A DNA stretch of 64,000 bases from CAIYRG01 sp964446945 (GTDB lineage: Bacteria > Pseudomonadota > Alphaproteobacteria > Micropepsales > Micropepsaceae). The stretch lies in NCBI GenBank assembly GCA_964446945.1, contig CAYUQO010000010.1, positions 110,723-174,722 on the forward strand, read 5' to 3'. The notes below the pieces were generated by a model. The model searched no databases. It was not told where the DNA came from and was given only the letters and a program-made list of their open reading frames with translations. A program made the position numbers and the translations under genes. Shown here piece after piece: positions 9,622 through 19,179 of this stretch (its first letter is position 1; every line of letters starts with the position of its first letter).

Positions 9622-11124
9622 TTAATCCGAGTACTGATCGACAAGACGATTGATCAGGCGGACGCCCCAGCCAGTCCCCCATGACGGGATCAGCGGTTTT
9701 TGTTCGCCGTCCTGCCAGGCGACGCCGGCGATGTCGAGATGCGCCCAGGGCACCTTGTTGACGAAGCGTTGCAAAATCTGCGCCGCGGTGATCGAGCCCG
9801 CATGGGGCCCGCCGATATTTTTCATATCGGCGATTTTCGACTTCACCATCTGGTCATAGGCGTCGCCGAGCGGCAGGCGCCAGACCGGTTCACCCTCGGC
9901 GGCTCCAGCTTTGACGATCGCTTTCGCAAGATCGTCATTGTTGCAGAACAGGCCCGCATGCTCGGCGCCAAGCGCGACCAGAATGGCGCCGGTCAACGTC
10001 GCGAGGTCGACCATGAAGCGCGGAGCGAAGCGCGACTGGGTGTACCAGAGCGCATCCGCAAGGACGAGGCGGCCTTCGGCATCGGTGTTGAGGATTTCGA
10101 TCGTCTGTCCCGACATGGTCTTGACCACATCGTTCGGGCGCTGGGCGTTGCTGCCGGTCATGTTTTCGACAAGTCCGATGACGCCGACCACGTCGACGCG
10201 CGCCTTTCTGAGCGCGAGCGTGCGCATCGCCCCCGTAACAGCCGCGGCCCCGGCCATGTCGCCTTTCATGCCCATCATCGAAGCGGCGGGTTTGAGGGAC
10301 AGCCCGCCGGAATCGAAACAGACGCCCTTGCCGACAAAGGCAAGCGGAGCGCCGCGCTTTGCCGACTTCCCGCCGCGGCGGCCGTTCCACCGCATGACGA
10401 CCAGCCGCGAATCATGCGCGCTCCCCTGCCCCACCCCGAGAAGCGTATTCATGCCGAGCTTTTTCATCGCCGGCACATCGAGGATTTCGACCGACACGCC
10501 GAGCTTGCGCAGCTCGGCGCAGCGCCGAGCGAACTCATCCGGATACAGAACATTTGCCGGTTCGTTGACGAGATCGCGGGCGAGAAACATGCCTTCGGCC
10601 AGCGCCGAAAGTCCGGCCCAAAGCTTGCGGGAGCCCGCCGGATCGGGAGTGGAGACCACCACGCGCTTCAGCGTCGGGCGTTCCTCGTCCTTGATGCTGC
10701 GGTAGATATCGAAACGGTAGCTGCGAAGCATCGCGCCGAATGCGAGATGCGCCGCGAGGTCCGCCTCGGACAGCGGCGACTTCTTCTGCCGGTCGAGTTG
10801 GAACGTCAGGACCTCTTCGCCGCCCACCAGCAGGCGCCCGGCAATGGACGCGGCGAGGCGCTCGGCCGCGGCAGCGCCGAATTCTTCAGCTTTGCCGAGA
10901 CCCGCGAGGATCAGCCGTGTCGCGCTGATCCCGGCCGGGACCAGGAGCTCCAGGCTGTGGCCGGGCTGCCCCTTGAAGCGCCCGGCGGCGATCGCGCGCG
11001 CGACCGCCCCGTTGGTGGCCTTGTCGGCGGCGGCGGCCGAATCGGTCAGTTTCCCGCCATCGAGGATGCCGACCACAAGCGCGCCCTGCTGAATCGCGCG
11101 CGGCCGGTCAAATGAAATTTCCAT
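9622..11124 (-). CDS. pepA: Leucyl aminopeptidase (M17 family)
   Basis: This is a 500-residue cytosolic metallo-aminopeptidase of peptidase family M17. The C-terminal catalytic half carries the family signature NTDAEGRLVLADAL, and GKGVCFDSGGLSLK with MKGDMAGAAAV provides metal-binding Lys, Asp and Glu residues. The frame stays open upstream to 11184, but the ATG at 11124 follows GGAGCGGGGGA and gives the normal N-terminus MEISFDRPRA. The gene is transcribed away from lptF, with about 100 bp between them. holC follows directly. Confidence 0.96.
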   Translation of the reverse strand: MEISFDRPRAIQQGALVVGILDGGKLTDSAAAADKATNGAVARAIAAGRFKGQPGHSLELLVPAGISATRLILAGLGKAEEFGAAAAERLAASIAGRLLVGGEEVLTFQLDRQKKSPLSEADLAAHLAFGAMLRSYRFDIYRSIKDEERPTLKRVVVSTPDPAGSRKLWAGLSALAEGMFLARDLVNEPANVLYPDEFARRCAELRKLGVSVEILDVPAMKKLGMNTLLGVGQGSAHDSRLVVMRWNGRRGGKSAKRGAPLAFVGKGVCFDSGGLSLKPAASMMGMKGDMAGAAAVTGAMRTLALRKARVDVVGVIGLVENMTGSNAQRPNDVVKTMSGQTIEILNTDAEGRLVLADALWYTQSRFAPRFMVDLATLTGAILVALGAEHAGLFCNNDDLAKAIVKAGAAEGEPVWRLPLGDAYDQMVKSKIADMKNIGGPHAGSITAAQILQRFVNKVPWAHLDIAGVAWQDGEQKPLIPSWGTGWGVRLINRLVDQYSD

Positions 11125-11224
11125 TCCCCCGCTCCGTGAATACATTCGCCCACCAGATAGCAGATGCACGAATGCGCGACGCAATTTTTCTGACGAATCG
11201 GGCGAATTCTGGTAGGCAGACCGT

Positions 11225-12355
11225 ATGCGCAGCCTGTTCTTCTACATCCTTCGCCAGATCATCGGGCCGTTTCTGCTGTTTACGGTGATCCTGACGCTGG
11301 TGATCTGGATGACCCAATCGCTGCGGTTGCTGGATGTGGTGATCAACCGTGGCCAGTCCGCGGGGCTGTTTGCCTGGCTGACCATGCTGATGCTGCCGAG
11401 CCTGCTGGTTGTGATCGTGCCTATCGCATTCTTTGGCGCGGCATTATTCGTGCTGAGCCGGCTCAATTCCGACAGCGAGTTGGTCGTGATGTGGTCGTCG
11501 GGCGTCAGTCGGCTGCAGACGGCGCTGCCGGTGCTGAGCGCCGCCGTGGTAGCGATGGGAATCACTTACGCGTGCAGCCTGTACCTGATGCCGCTGGGCC
11601 AGCGGGCCATGAACGAAAAATTGTTCGATATCCGCGCCGATATCGGCGCGGCGATCCTGCGCGAAGGCACCTTCAACTCGCCCAGCAACGGGCTGACGGT
11701 GTTCATTCGCGATATCACCCCGCGCGGCGAAATCCGCGGCATCCTTGTGCATGACAACCGGCAGCCGCAGCACCCGTCGACCTATCTCGCCGAGTCCGGC
11801 GTGCTGGCGCAGACGCCGAACGGGCCGCGCCTGATCATGATCAACGGCCATATTGAACGGTCCGAACAGGGCGGCGCACGCCTGTCGCTGCTGAAATTCG
11901 ACCGCTATGTGTTCGACCTCGACCAGTTTGGCGGACCCCAGCGCGGCGCGGAACGCGATGCCAGCGAAAATTACCTGGCGGATTTGCTGCATCCACCGGC
12001 CGAGCTGAACGAGCGACAGCGGGCGGGTTTCCTGGCGGAGGCGCACAACCGGATCACGGCGCCCCTGTACTGCATTGCATTCGCGCTGATCGCGCTGGTG
12101 GCGACCGGCAGAGGGCCGATGACGCGCGGGGGTTATGCATTGCGCCTGACAGTGGCGGCGCTGTTTGGGACCTGTCTCCGGCTGCTCGGTTACATGGCGC
12201 AGGGTGTGACGGCACGCAATCCGGCCATGATGTTCCTGCTCTATCTGTTGCCGATCGGCGGGACTGTGCTGGCGATGGCTGCGCTGACGGAAATACGCCT
12301 GCCGACACTCCTCCAATTCGGCGCGCGTGCCAGAGCTGGTGGCCATCCGGCATGA
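11225..12355 (+). CDS. lptF: LPS export system permease LptF
   Basis: This 376-residue inner-membrane permease forms, with LptG and the ATPase LptB, the transporter that extracts lipopolysaccharide from the inner membrane. Three N-terminal helices precede a periplasmic jellyroll-like domain (about residues 105-275), followed by three C-terminal helices. The N-terminus YILRQIIGPFLLFT is characteristic of the YjgP/YjgQ family. The last four bases overlap the lptG start (ATGA), indicating translational coupling. It is the first gene of lptF-lptG-lptD-surA-pdxA-rsmA. Confidence 0.95.
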   Translation: MRSLFFYILRQIIGPFLLFTVILTLVIWMTQSLRLLDVVINRGQSAGLFAWLTMLMLPSLLVVIVPIAFFGAALFVLSRLNSDSELVVMWSSGVSRLQTALPVLSAAVVAMGITYACSLYLMPLGQRAMNEKLFDIRADIGAAILREGTFNSPSNGLTVFIRDITPRGEIRGILVHDNRQPQHPSTYLAESGVLAQTPNGPRLIMINGHIERSEQGGARLSLLKFDRYVFDLDQFGGPQRGAERDASENYLADLLHPPAELNERQRAGFLAEAHNRITAPLYCIAFALIALVATGRGPMTRGGYALRLTVAALFGTCLRLLGYMAQGVTARNPAMMFLLYLLPIGGTVLAMAALTEIRLPTLLQFGARARAGGHPA

Positions 12356-13443
12356 ACTGGTCGCCGACCCTGATGGCCTATCTGGCGCGGCGCTTCATCC
12401 TGTCGGTGGGGGGTGTTTTCGCCGCGCTTTCGGCGCTCGCTTTGTCGCTCGATCTGGCGGATCAGTTCACGCGCAACAGTGAACGCGGAATACCCGCGAG
12501 CGTGGTCGTGACCATGAGCCTGCTGAAATTGCCGGATGTCGCGGAAAAGCTTCTACCCTTTGCGGTTCTCCTGGGCGCCGTGCTTGCCTTTGCGCGCATG
12601 TCGAAGAGCCATGAACTGGTCGCGGTGCGCGCGTCGGGCATCTCAGCCTGGGAATTTCTCGCTCCGCCACTGGCCGTGTCGATCATGCTCGGGGTGGGGG
12701 CGATGACGCTGTTCAGCCCGATGGCGGCATCATTCCTGGCGCAATATTCTCGCCTCGAGGCTCGCTATGTACATGGCCAGGCGTCACAGCTTTCGGTGTC
12801 CTCGACCGGTCTGTGGTTGCGCCAGGGCGACGGCGCACATCAATCGGTTGTTCATGCGCTTCGCGTCGCCGATCAGGGCGTACATCTCGAAGACATCATT
12901 ATATTCAATTATGAGGGGCAGGATCGCTATGCCGGGCGCATCGATGCCGCATCGGCCGACCTCCAAAAAGGCCACTGGCATTTGCGCAATGCCTGGGTGA
13001 GCGGCGTGGATGGCCGGCCTCAACACCGCGACACCTATGATCTGCCGACCGATTTGACGCCGCAGGAGATCGAGGAAAGTTTCGCCTCGCCCGATACCAT
13101 TTCGTTCTGGGAATTGCCGCGCTTCATCTCCAATGCCGAGGCGGCGGGATTTTCGGCGGTGCGGCACAAGATCTACTGGTACTCGCTGCTGGTATTGCCG
13201 CTGCTGTTTGCTGCGATGGTATTCATGGCGGCGAGTTTTTCGCTGCACCTGGTTCGTCTCGGCGGACAGACAAGGCTGATAATTGTGGCCATCATGTCCG
13301 GTTTCGGCGTGTATTTTCTTGGCAATCTGACCAGCGCGCTGGGCCAGTCCGGAATGCTTCCGCCGCCGCTCGCGGCGGCTGCCCCCGCCGCAGCGGCCCT
13401 GCTCCTCGGCATGACGCTTCTGTTTCATGAGGAGGACGGGTGA
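12352..13443 (+). CDS. lptG: LPS export system permease LptG
   Basis: This 363-residue partner permease of LptF has the same six-helix plan with a central periplasmic beta-domain. Family hallmarks are the N-terminal YLARRFILSVGGVFAALSAL, the conserved ASGISAWEF segment, and C-terminal helices (KIYWYSLLVLPLLFAAMVF). It overlaps lptF by 4 bp at its start and overlaps the GTG start of lptD at its end. The three LPS-export genes are therefore translationally coupled. Confidence 0.95.
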   Translation: MNWSPTLMAYLARRFILSVGGVFAALSALALSLDLADQFTRNSERGIPASVVVTMSLLKLPDVAEKLLPFAVLLGAVLAFARMSKSHELVAVRASGISAWEFLAPPLAVSIMLGVGAMTLFSPMAASFLAQYSRLEARYVHGQASQLSVSSTGLWLRQGDGAHQSVVHALRVADQGVHLEDIIIFNYEGQDRYAGRIDAASADLQKGHWHLRNAWVSGVDGRPQHRDTYDLPTDLTPQEIEESFASPDTISFWELPRFISNAEAAGFSAVRHKIYWYSLLVLPLLFAAMVFMAASFSLHLVRLGGQTRLIIVAIMSGFGVYFLGNLTSALGQSGMLPPPLAAAAPAAAALLLGMTLLFHEEDG

Positions 13444-15704
13444 AATTACTGGCCTTCGCGCTGGCCGCATCCCATCGCGCTGCAATCGCCTCTGGCGCTT
13501 GCCGATTGCGCGATGGGGCCCCGAAGCGGCGCTCCGCTATTTCTCGCTTCTCGCTCCTCGTTCCTCGCTTCTCACTTCTTGGCATCGCCATTTTGACCGG
13601 CGGCGCAGCGCCACAACTTGCGCCGGTAAAGCAATTGTTTCTGCAGGCCGATCAGGTGACCTATGACGCGACCAAGGGGGTGGTCACGGCGCAGGGACAT
13701 GTTGAAATTTCAAGCGACGACCGCACGCTGATTGCCGATCAGGTCACCTACAACGAAAACACAGATGTCGTCACGGCGTCGGGCAATGTCAGCATCCAGG
13801 ATGCGGCCGGCAATGTTGCCTATGCCAATAGTGTGGAATTGACGCGGGATTACCGCGAGGGCGCGTTGCAGGGTTTTTCCGCGCTGCTGGGGCAAAGAGG
13901 CAGGCTGGCGGGAAATTCGGCGGAACGCCGCGAAGGACGATTCACCATCGCCAACGGCGCCGTCTACACGCCGTGTGAACTCTGCGCCGAAGACGGCAAT
14001 GCGACGCCGACCTGGGAAATCCGGGCCGCCCGCGTCGTGCACGACCAGCTCGAAAAGAGAGTCTGGTTCGAGGATGCCTCCGTGGAATTTCTCGGTGTCC
14101 CGGTTCTGTGGCTGCCGCTGTTCTCGCAAGCCGATCCATCGGTGCGTTACCAGAACGGCTTTTTGTTGCCGGATGTGGGCGACACCGGCCTGCTCGGACC
14201 GTTCATCAAGCTGCCCTACTACGTCAATTTCTCCGATAGCGCCGATCTGACAGTTGTGCCATTCCTGACGGTGACGTCGGGCCAGTCTCTGCAGGGTGAA
14301 TACCGCGAACGGTTCGCTTCGGGCGGCGGGTTTTGGGTCCAACCTTATCTGACCTATGACGAACACGCGGGTGATGAGCCAGGCCAGGCCACGTGGATGA
14401 GCGGCTTGTTCGGACAAGGCTGGCTTCCGCTCACCGAAGACTGGCGCGTTGGCTTCGATGCCCAACTGTCTTCAAACCAGACCTATCTGCACCGCTACAA
14501 CATTTCCGACACCGATCGCCTGACCAATGACGTCTATTCCGACTTCGTTGACGGGCGAAGCCGCGGCGAAATCATCAGCTATTATTTCCAGAGTCTGAGA
14601 GCTACGGATTTCCAGTCGGAAATCCCGCTGGTGCTGCCTTCGCTCTCCTACACCTATATTCCCCAGGACCGGATCTGGGGCGGCCGGCTGAAAGTGGATG
14701 CCAGCACACTGTATCTCAACCGTGGCAGCGGCACCGATGTGTTTCGCGGCTCAACCGATGTCGATTGGCTGTTTCCCTACACCACATCAGATGGTCAGGT
14801 TTTCACCGGGGAGGCATTCTCGCGGGCGGATGCCTATTACGTGCAGGACGCGCTGGCGGAAACGCCCAGTGCGCCATCGAACAGCGAGACCATCACCCGC
14901 GGCCTTGCCTATGCGATGTTCGAGTGGCGCTGGCCTTTCGCACGTGAACTCAACACCAGCTTCCTGCCTGACGACGGCACGCTGGTGGTGGAACCGATTG
15001 CGCAACTTGTCACGGCAACGAACGGCGGCAATCCGAGGGGGCTGCCCGACGAGGACAGCATCGCCTATTCGCTGTCGGCCACCAATCTGCTGGCGCCCAA
15101 CCCATCGCCCGGACTGGATTTGTGGACCGGCGGCACGCGCACGACATTCGGACTGCGATCGACCGCGCTGCTGCCCGGCGGGCAAGTAACCGGCATGCTG
15201 GGCGAGCAATATCGCTTTACCACCCAGCCCGACCTGCCCCCTGCATTACAACTCAACAATAATGCGTCGAATGTTGTCGGCCGCATCACCGCCGATTTCC
15301 AGAACTTTGAGCTCACCCATCAGTTCAGTTTCGATCCGCGCAACGGCACGATCCAGCAGAACGAACTCTACCTCACCGCCCGTTTCGGCCTTTCGAATAT
15401 CCAGTTGAGTTACGTGAAGCTGCCCCCCGGTGTGGCCGATCCGACATTGGGCGAGCAGGAGCAGATCAATCTGAACACGACGGTCATTCTGTACCGGAAC
15501 TGGGGCGTATTTGGCGTCGCGCAGCGGGACCTTGCGAATGGCAGGATGCTGCAGGCGGGCTTCGGCGTGACTTACGACAATGATTGTTTTGTCGCAGCTT
15601 TGGGTTTCAACCGCCGCTACACGACCATCCTGAACCTGCCGCCATCGTCATCGATTGTATTTCACATCGGGCTGAAAACAGGTTCCGGCGCAGCGATTAA
15701 CTAA
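13440..15704 (+). CDS. lptD: LPS-assembly outer-membrane protein LptD
   Basis: This 754-residue protein has a periplasmic OstA/LptA-like domain (about residues 65-170, with QADQVTYDATKGVVTAQGHV) and a long C-terminal beta-barrel with alternating aromatic and polar strands. It inserts lipopolysaccharide into the outer leaflet. Translation starts at GTG 13440, overlapping the lptG stop, with GAGGAGGACGG as ribosome-binding site. The first 55 residues are odd: MKLLAFALAAS is followed by about 35 residues encoded by a DNA palindrome and a CT-rich tract, and then a hydrophobic run FSLLGIAILTGGAA. No in-frame alternative start downstream would leave a signal peptide, so the insertion appears to be translated. 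Confidence 0.94.
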   Translation: MKLLAFALAASHRAAIASGACRLRDGAPKRRSAISRFSLLVPRFSLLGIAILTGGAAPQLAPVKQLFLQADQVTYDATKGVVTAQGHVEISSDDRTLIADQVTYNENTDVVTASGNVSIQDAAGNVAYANSVELTRDYREGALQGFSALLGQRGRLAGNSAERREGRFTIANGAVYTPCELCAEDGNATPTWEIRAARVVHDQLEKRVWFEDASVEFLGVPVLWLPLFSQADPSVRYQNGFLLPDVGDTGLLGPFIKLPYYVNFSDSADLTVVPFLTVTSGQSLQGEYRERFASGGGFWVQPYLTYDEHAGDEPGQATWMSGLFGQGWLPLTEDWRVGFDAQLSSNQTYLHRYNISDTDRLTNDVYSDFVDGRSRGEIISYYFQSLRATDFQSEIPLVLPSLSYTYIPQDRIWGGRLKVDASTLYLNRGSGTDVFRGSTDVDWLFPYTTSDGQVFTGEAFSRADAYYVQDALAETPSAPSNSETITRGLAYAMFEWRWPFARELNTSFLPDDGTLVVEPIAQLVTATNGGNPRGLPDEDSIAYSLSATNLLAPNPSPGLDLWTGGTRTTFGLRSTALLPGGQVTGMLGEQYRFTTQPDLPPALQLNNNASNVVGRITADFQNFELTHQFSFDPRNGTIQQNELYLTARFGLSNIQLSYVKLPPGVADPTLGEQEQINLNTTVILYRNWGVFGVAQRDLANGRMLQAGFGVTYDNDCFVAALGFNRRYTTILNLPPSSSIVFHIGLKTGSGAAIN
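13471..13580. repeat. Palindrome plus CT-rich tract inside the 5' end of lptD
   Basis: CCCATCGCGCTGCAATCG at 13471-13488 pairs with CGATTGCGCGATGGG at 13503-13517. A CT-rich run built from repeated CTCGCTTCTCGC-like units follows at about 13540-13580. The whole segment keeps the lptD frame and lies in its export-signal region. It looks like an inserted dispersed element rather than ancestral lptD sequence. This is inference from composition and position. Confidence 0.6.
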
Positions 15705-15780
15705 CTTGCAGCGGCAGTTGAAATGCGTAGATTTGTCAATAATCCGGCGGAGTAGCCGCAGAAGCGTTGAAGAGGCAACC

Positions 15781-17301
15781 GTGCCCAACCGCAAGTATTC
15801 AATACGCGCGCTGTACATCAGTGGGATCGTCTGTCTGCCGCTGACGGCCGCGGCCCAGACATCGACCCTCGAACTCCTGCCCGGGGGTACCGCACTGCCG
15901 CCCGGAGTCACGGTGCCGGCCCCACCGGCTATCGTGCCGGATGCCGCACCTGCGCCCGAAGCGCCGGCGGCCCCTACGGCAGCGGCACCAGCCGCGCCGC
16001 CGGAAGCGTCAACTCCAGCAGCGGCCGCAGCCCCGGCTCAGCCGGCCACTCCGGAGCAAGTCAATATTACGGCGCCAAGGTCGAGCGGTATTGCCGCCAT
16101 CGTCAATGACACGGTGATTTCCGATTACGATCTGGATCAGCGCACGGCGCTGTTCGTCGCCACTTCCGGCGTGCGTCCGACCAAGGAAAATCTGACCCAG
16201 ATTCGCGGTCAGGTGCTGCGCTCTCTGGAAGACGAAGTGCTGGAGCTGCAAGAGGCCAACAAGCACAAGATCACCGTCACCAAGGCGGATGTGGAAAAGG
16301 CGCTGAAGAACATCGCCGACGACAATCACGTCACGATCGACCAGATCAGCATGACAATCAAGGAAGCCGGCGTATCGCCGGATATCTTCCGCCAGCAGCT
16401 CGCGGCACAACTGACCTGGCAAAGGCTGGTTTCCGCACGCTACAGCAGCGATGTGCAGATCAGCGATCAGCAGGTCGAAGAAGCGATGGCGCGGCTCAAA
16501 GAAGGTGCCGACAAACCGCAATTCGAGGTTTCGGAAATTTTTCTCGCGGTCGATCGTCCAGAGGACGAAACCACGATCAGGAACAGCGCGGAACAGATCT
16601 CGAATCAGATCAAGCAGGGCGCGCCATTTGCCGCGGTGGCCGGACAGTTCAGCCAGTCGCCTTCAGCCGCGGATGGCGGCGATATCGGCTGGGTGGTTCA
16701 GGGTCAGTTGCCGGACGAGATCGATAAGACGCTGACCGGTATGCATCCGGGTGACATTTCCGCGCCGATCAAGTCGGAAGGTGGTTATTACGTTGTCCTG
16801 CTGCGCGACCGGAAGGAGCCACTCGGCACGAAGGTCGAGGAAAAGCCGGAGGCGCCGATTACCGCCGACTCGACCGTGCCTCTGGCGCGTCTGCTGATTC
16901 CGGTACCGGCGGCGGCGGATCAGGCGAGCAAAGACCGCGCCATGCAGTTTGCAACCGGCATCAAGGCGCAGATGAAGTCCTGCCAGGATCTTTCCAATAT
17001 CGCGAAGCAGATCGAGGGGACGAAGTTTGAGGAACTCGGTCCAACCCAGCCCAAAAATCTCGCGACCAATATTGCGGAAGCGCTGGAGAAATCGCATTCC
17101 GGCGAGGTGATTACGCCGTTCTTCGATACGGTCGGTCTGGAAATCTTCATGCGCTGCGACCCGGCACCGCAAAAGATCGTGGCGGTGCAGCTCCCGACGC
17201 ATGACGAGTTGCAGCAGCAATTGTTCGTTCAGCAAATGGCGATCCTCGGCAAGAGCTATCTTCGCGATCTCAGGCGCGATGCCGTTGTCGAAAACCGGTG
17301 A
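15781..17301 (+). CDS. surA: SurA-type periplasmic peptidyl-prolyl isomerase/chaperone
   Basis: This 506-residue exported protein helps outer-membrane proteins fold. The GTG at 15781 is preceded by AGAGG and gives a signal peptide ending near TAAAQ. A long Ala/Pro-rich linker (about residues 38-95) precedes the SurA N-terminal chaperone domain, which contains IAAIVNDTVISDYDLDQR. One parvulin domain follows (about 245-345), with SQSPSAADGGDIGWV and LPDEIDKTL. A C-terminal segment resembles a second, degenerate isomerase module. The position directly after lptD fits its role in LptD assembly. The Ala/Pro linker is unusually long. Confidence 0.92.
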   Translation: MPNRKYSIRALYISGIVCLPLTAAAQTSTLELLPGGTALPPGVTVPAPPAIVPDAAPAPEAPAAPTAAAPAAPPEASTPAAAAAPAQPATPEQVNITAPRSSGIAAIVNDTVISDYDLDQRTALFVATSGVRPTKENLTQIRGQVLRSLEDEVLELQEANKHKITVTKADVEKALKNIADDNHVTIDQISMTIKEAGVSPDIFRQQLAAQLTWQRLVSARYSSDVQISDQQVEEAMARLKEGADKPQFEVSEIFLAVDRPEDETTIRNSAEQISNQIKQGAPFAAVAGQFSQSPSAADGGDIGWVVQGQLPDEIDKTLTGMHPGDISAPIKSEGGYYVVLLRDRKEPLGTKVEEKPEAPITADSTVPLARLLIPVPAAADQASKDRAMQFATGIKAQMKSCQDLSNIAKQIEGTKFEELGPTQPKNLATNIAEALEKSHSGEVITPFFDTVGLEIFMRCDPAPQKIVAVQLPTHDELQQQLFVQQMAILGKSYLRDLRRDAVVENR

Positions 17302-18280
17302 CGGGCGAGCGAGCCGCCGTCCGATACTGATCAGCCAGGGCGAACCGTCGGGCATTGGTCCCGAAATCGCGGTCAAAGCTTTTGCGCGATTGAACGGCAA
17401 TATTGCCGGCCGGCCGTTGCGGATTGCGGGCACACCGGCGCTTCTTCGCGATACCGCCGCGCGGCTCAATCTCGACAGTCCATCATTGCGTGAAGCCATC
17501 ATCGAAACAGGGCCCGCTGTGAATGCCGAGCCGGGCCGGCCGTCGGCGCACAACGCCGGTGCGGTAACCGCGGCGATCGAATATTGCGTTCGTGCCTGTC
17601 TTGACGGCGAAGCCGCTGCCCTCGTGACGGCGCCAATCCAGAAATCGGTTCTGACCGAAGCCGGCTTCGGATTTCCGGGGCACACGGAATTTCTCGCCGC
17701 TTTGACCGGAGCAAAGCAGGCGGTAATGATGCTCGCCTCCTCGGATATCGATCCGCCGCTTCGGGTTGTGCCCTACACGATCCACATTGCTCTCGCGGAG
17801 GTTTTCCGTCGGCTCGATCCGGATGCGATTGCCGCCACGGCGGGCATCATTTTGCACTCGCTCCGTAGCGATTTCGGCATTTCCAATCCGCGGCTGGCGA
17901 TTGCGGGGATCAATCCCCATGCCGGCGAAGACGGCACCATGGGACGCGAGGAGATCGAGATTCTCGGGCCCGTGATTGACGGCCTGCGCAAAGCGGGTCA
18001 CTCCGTGCTGGGACCCCGCTCGGCCGACACCATGTTCCATGCCGATGCGCGACGCACCTATGACGCTGCGCTCTGCATGTTTCACGATCAGGCGCTGATA
18101 CCGATCAAGACGCTGGCGTTTGATACGGGCGTCAATGTCACGCTCGGACTGCCGATCGTGCGCACCTCGCCCGATCACGGCACCGCGCTGGATATCGCAG
18201 GCCGAGGCATTGCCAATGAGGCGAGCATGATCGCGGCAATTCGCATGGCGGCGGACATCGCCGACAGGCGCGGGTTGTGA
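17279..18280 (+). CDS. pdxA: 4-hydroxythreonine-4-phosphate dehydrogenase
   Basis: This 333-residue enzyme of pyridoxal 5'-phosphate synthesis oxidises 4-phosphohydroxy-L-threonine. Family motifs present are GEPSGIGPEI, the metal-ligand region GHTEFLA, DTMFHADARRTYDAALCMFH, and the C-terminal RTSPDHGTALDIAG. The ATG at 17279 lies 23 bp inside surA. A longer frame starting at 17201 would extend further into surA without conservation. The stop overlaps the GTG start of rsmA, so surA, pdxA and rsmA are coupled in the usual alphaproteobacterial order. Confidence 0.95.
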   Translation: MPLSKTGDGRASRRPILISQGEPSGIGPEIAVKAFARLNGNIAGRPLRIAGTPALLRDTAARLNLDSPSLREAIIETGPAVNAEPGRPSAHNAGAVTAAIEYCVRACLDGEAAALVTAPIQKSVLTEAGFGFPGHTEFLAALTGAKQAVMMLASSDIDPPLRVVPYTIHIALAEVFRRLDPDAIAATAGIILHSLRSDFGISNPRLAIAGINPHAGEDGTMGREEIEILGPVIDGLRKAGHSVLGPRSADTMFHADARRTYDAALCMFHDQALIPIKTLAFDTGVNVTLGLPIVRTSPDHGTALDIAGRGIANEASMIAAIRMAADIADRRGL

Positions 18281-19179
18281 CCGAAGACAGTTTGCCGTCG
18301 CTGCGCGAAGTGTTGGCCACATATGGAATCGCGCCGCGCAAAAGCCTCGGCCAGAATTTCATCTTCGACCTCAATCTGACGCGGCGGATTGCCCGCGAGG
18401 CCAAAATCGACGGCGACACGGTTTATGAAGTCGGCCCTGGACCGGGTGGATTGACGCGCGCGCTGTTGAGCGAGGGCGCGGCACACGTCGTCGCGGTCGA
18501 GCGCGACCGCCGCGCGATTCCGGCGCTGGAACAGATCGCATCTGCCTGGCCGGGCAAACTGCACATCGTCGAAGACGACGCATTGGATGTGGCTGAACCG
18601 CAGATGTTGGCGCAGCACGGCGCAGTGCTGCCCGTTCCAGTAGTTGCCAATCTGCCGTTCAACACCGGCACGGCGCTTCTGATCAAATGGCTAACCGGCG
18701 CCTGGCCGCCATGGTGGTCTAGCCTGACGCTGATGTTCCAAAAAGAAGTGGCGGAGCGGGTTTGCGCCGCCCCCGGCGCTGAAGCATACGGACGATTATC
18801 GGTCCTGGCGCAATGGCGTGCATCGGCACGCATTCTATTCGCGGTTTCGCGTCACGCCTTCATTCCACCGCCGAAAATCACGGCCGCAGTGCTGCGCATC
18901 GAACCCCTCCCCGCGCCGCGTTATCCGGCGAATCTTTCGGATCTGGAGAAAGTCACGGCGGCCGCATTCGGCCAGCGGCGGAAAATGCTGCGGAGCAGCC
19001 TCAAATCGCTGGTGCCCAATCCCGATGCGTTGCTGGACGCCGCCGGCGTTCCGGCCACCGAGCGCCCGGAAAACCTCGACATCGCGCAATTCTGCGCCCT
19101 CGCACGGGCCTACGGGAAGTTACGCAACCAGCCACAAATAAAACCGCAACGTGATAAGGAAAATCCCGCTCCCGAGTAG
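18277..19179 (+). CDS. rsmA: 16S rRNA (adenine1518-N6/adenine1519-N6)-dimethyltransferase
   Basis: This 300-residue KsgA-family enzyme dimethylates two adenines near the 3' end of 16S rRNA. The S-adenosylmethionine site is EVGPGPGGLTRALL and the catalytic motif is NLPFNTG. KSLGQNFIFD at the N-terminus is diagnostic. The GTG start overlaps the pdxA stop by four bases. The last 60 bases overlap a possible membrane-protein gene on the opposite strand, so the C-terminal extension after LRNQPQIK is probably not conserved. Confidence 0.96.
   Translation: MTEDSLPSLREVLATYGIAPRKSLGQNFIFDLNLTRRIAREAKIDGDTVYEVGPGPGGLTRALLSEGAAHVVAVERDRRAIPALEQIASAWPGKLHIVEDDALDVAEPQMLAQHGAVLPVPVVANLPFNTGTALLIKWLTGAWPPWWSSLTLMFQKEVAERVCAAPGAEAYGRLSVLAQWRASARILFAVSRHAFIPPPKITAAVLRIEPLPAPRYPANLSDLEKVTAAAFGQRRKMLRSSLKSLVPNPDALLDAAGVPATERPENLDIAQFCALARAYGKLRNQPQIKPQRDKENPAPE

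Noticed and set aside
9700..11115. A 471-codon plus-strand frame opposite pepA
   Set aside because: pepA has clear catalytic motifs, and the antisense frame is Arg/Ala/Gly-rich without recognisable domains.
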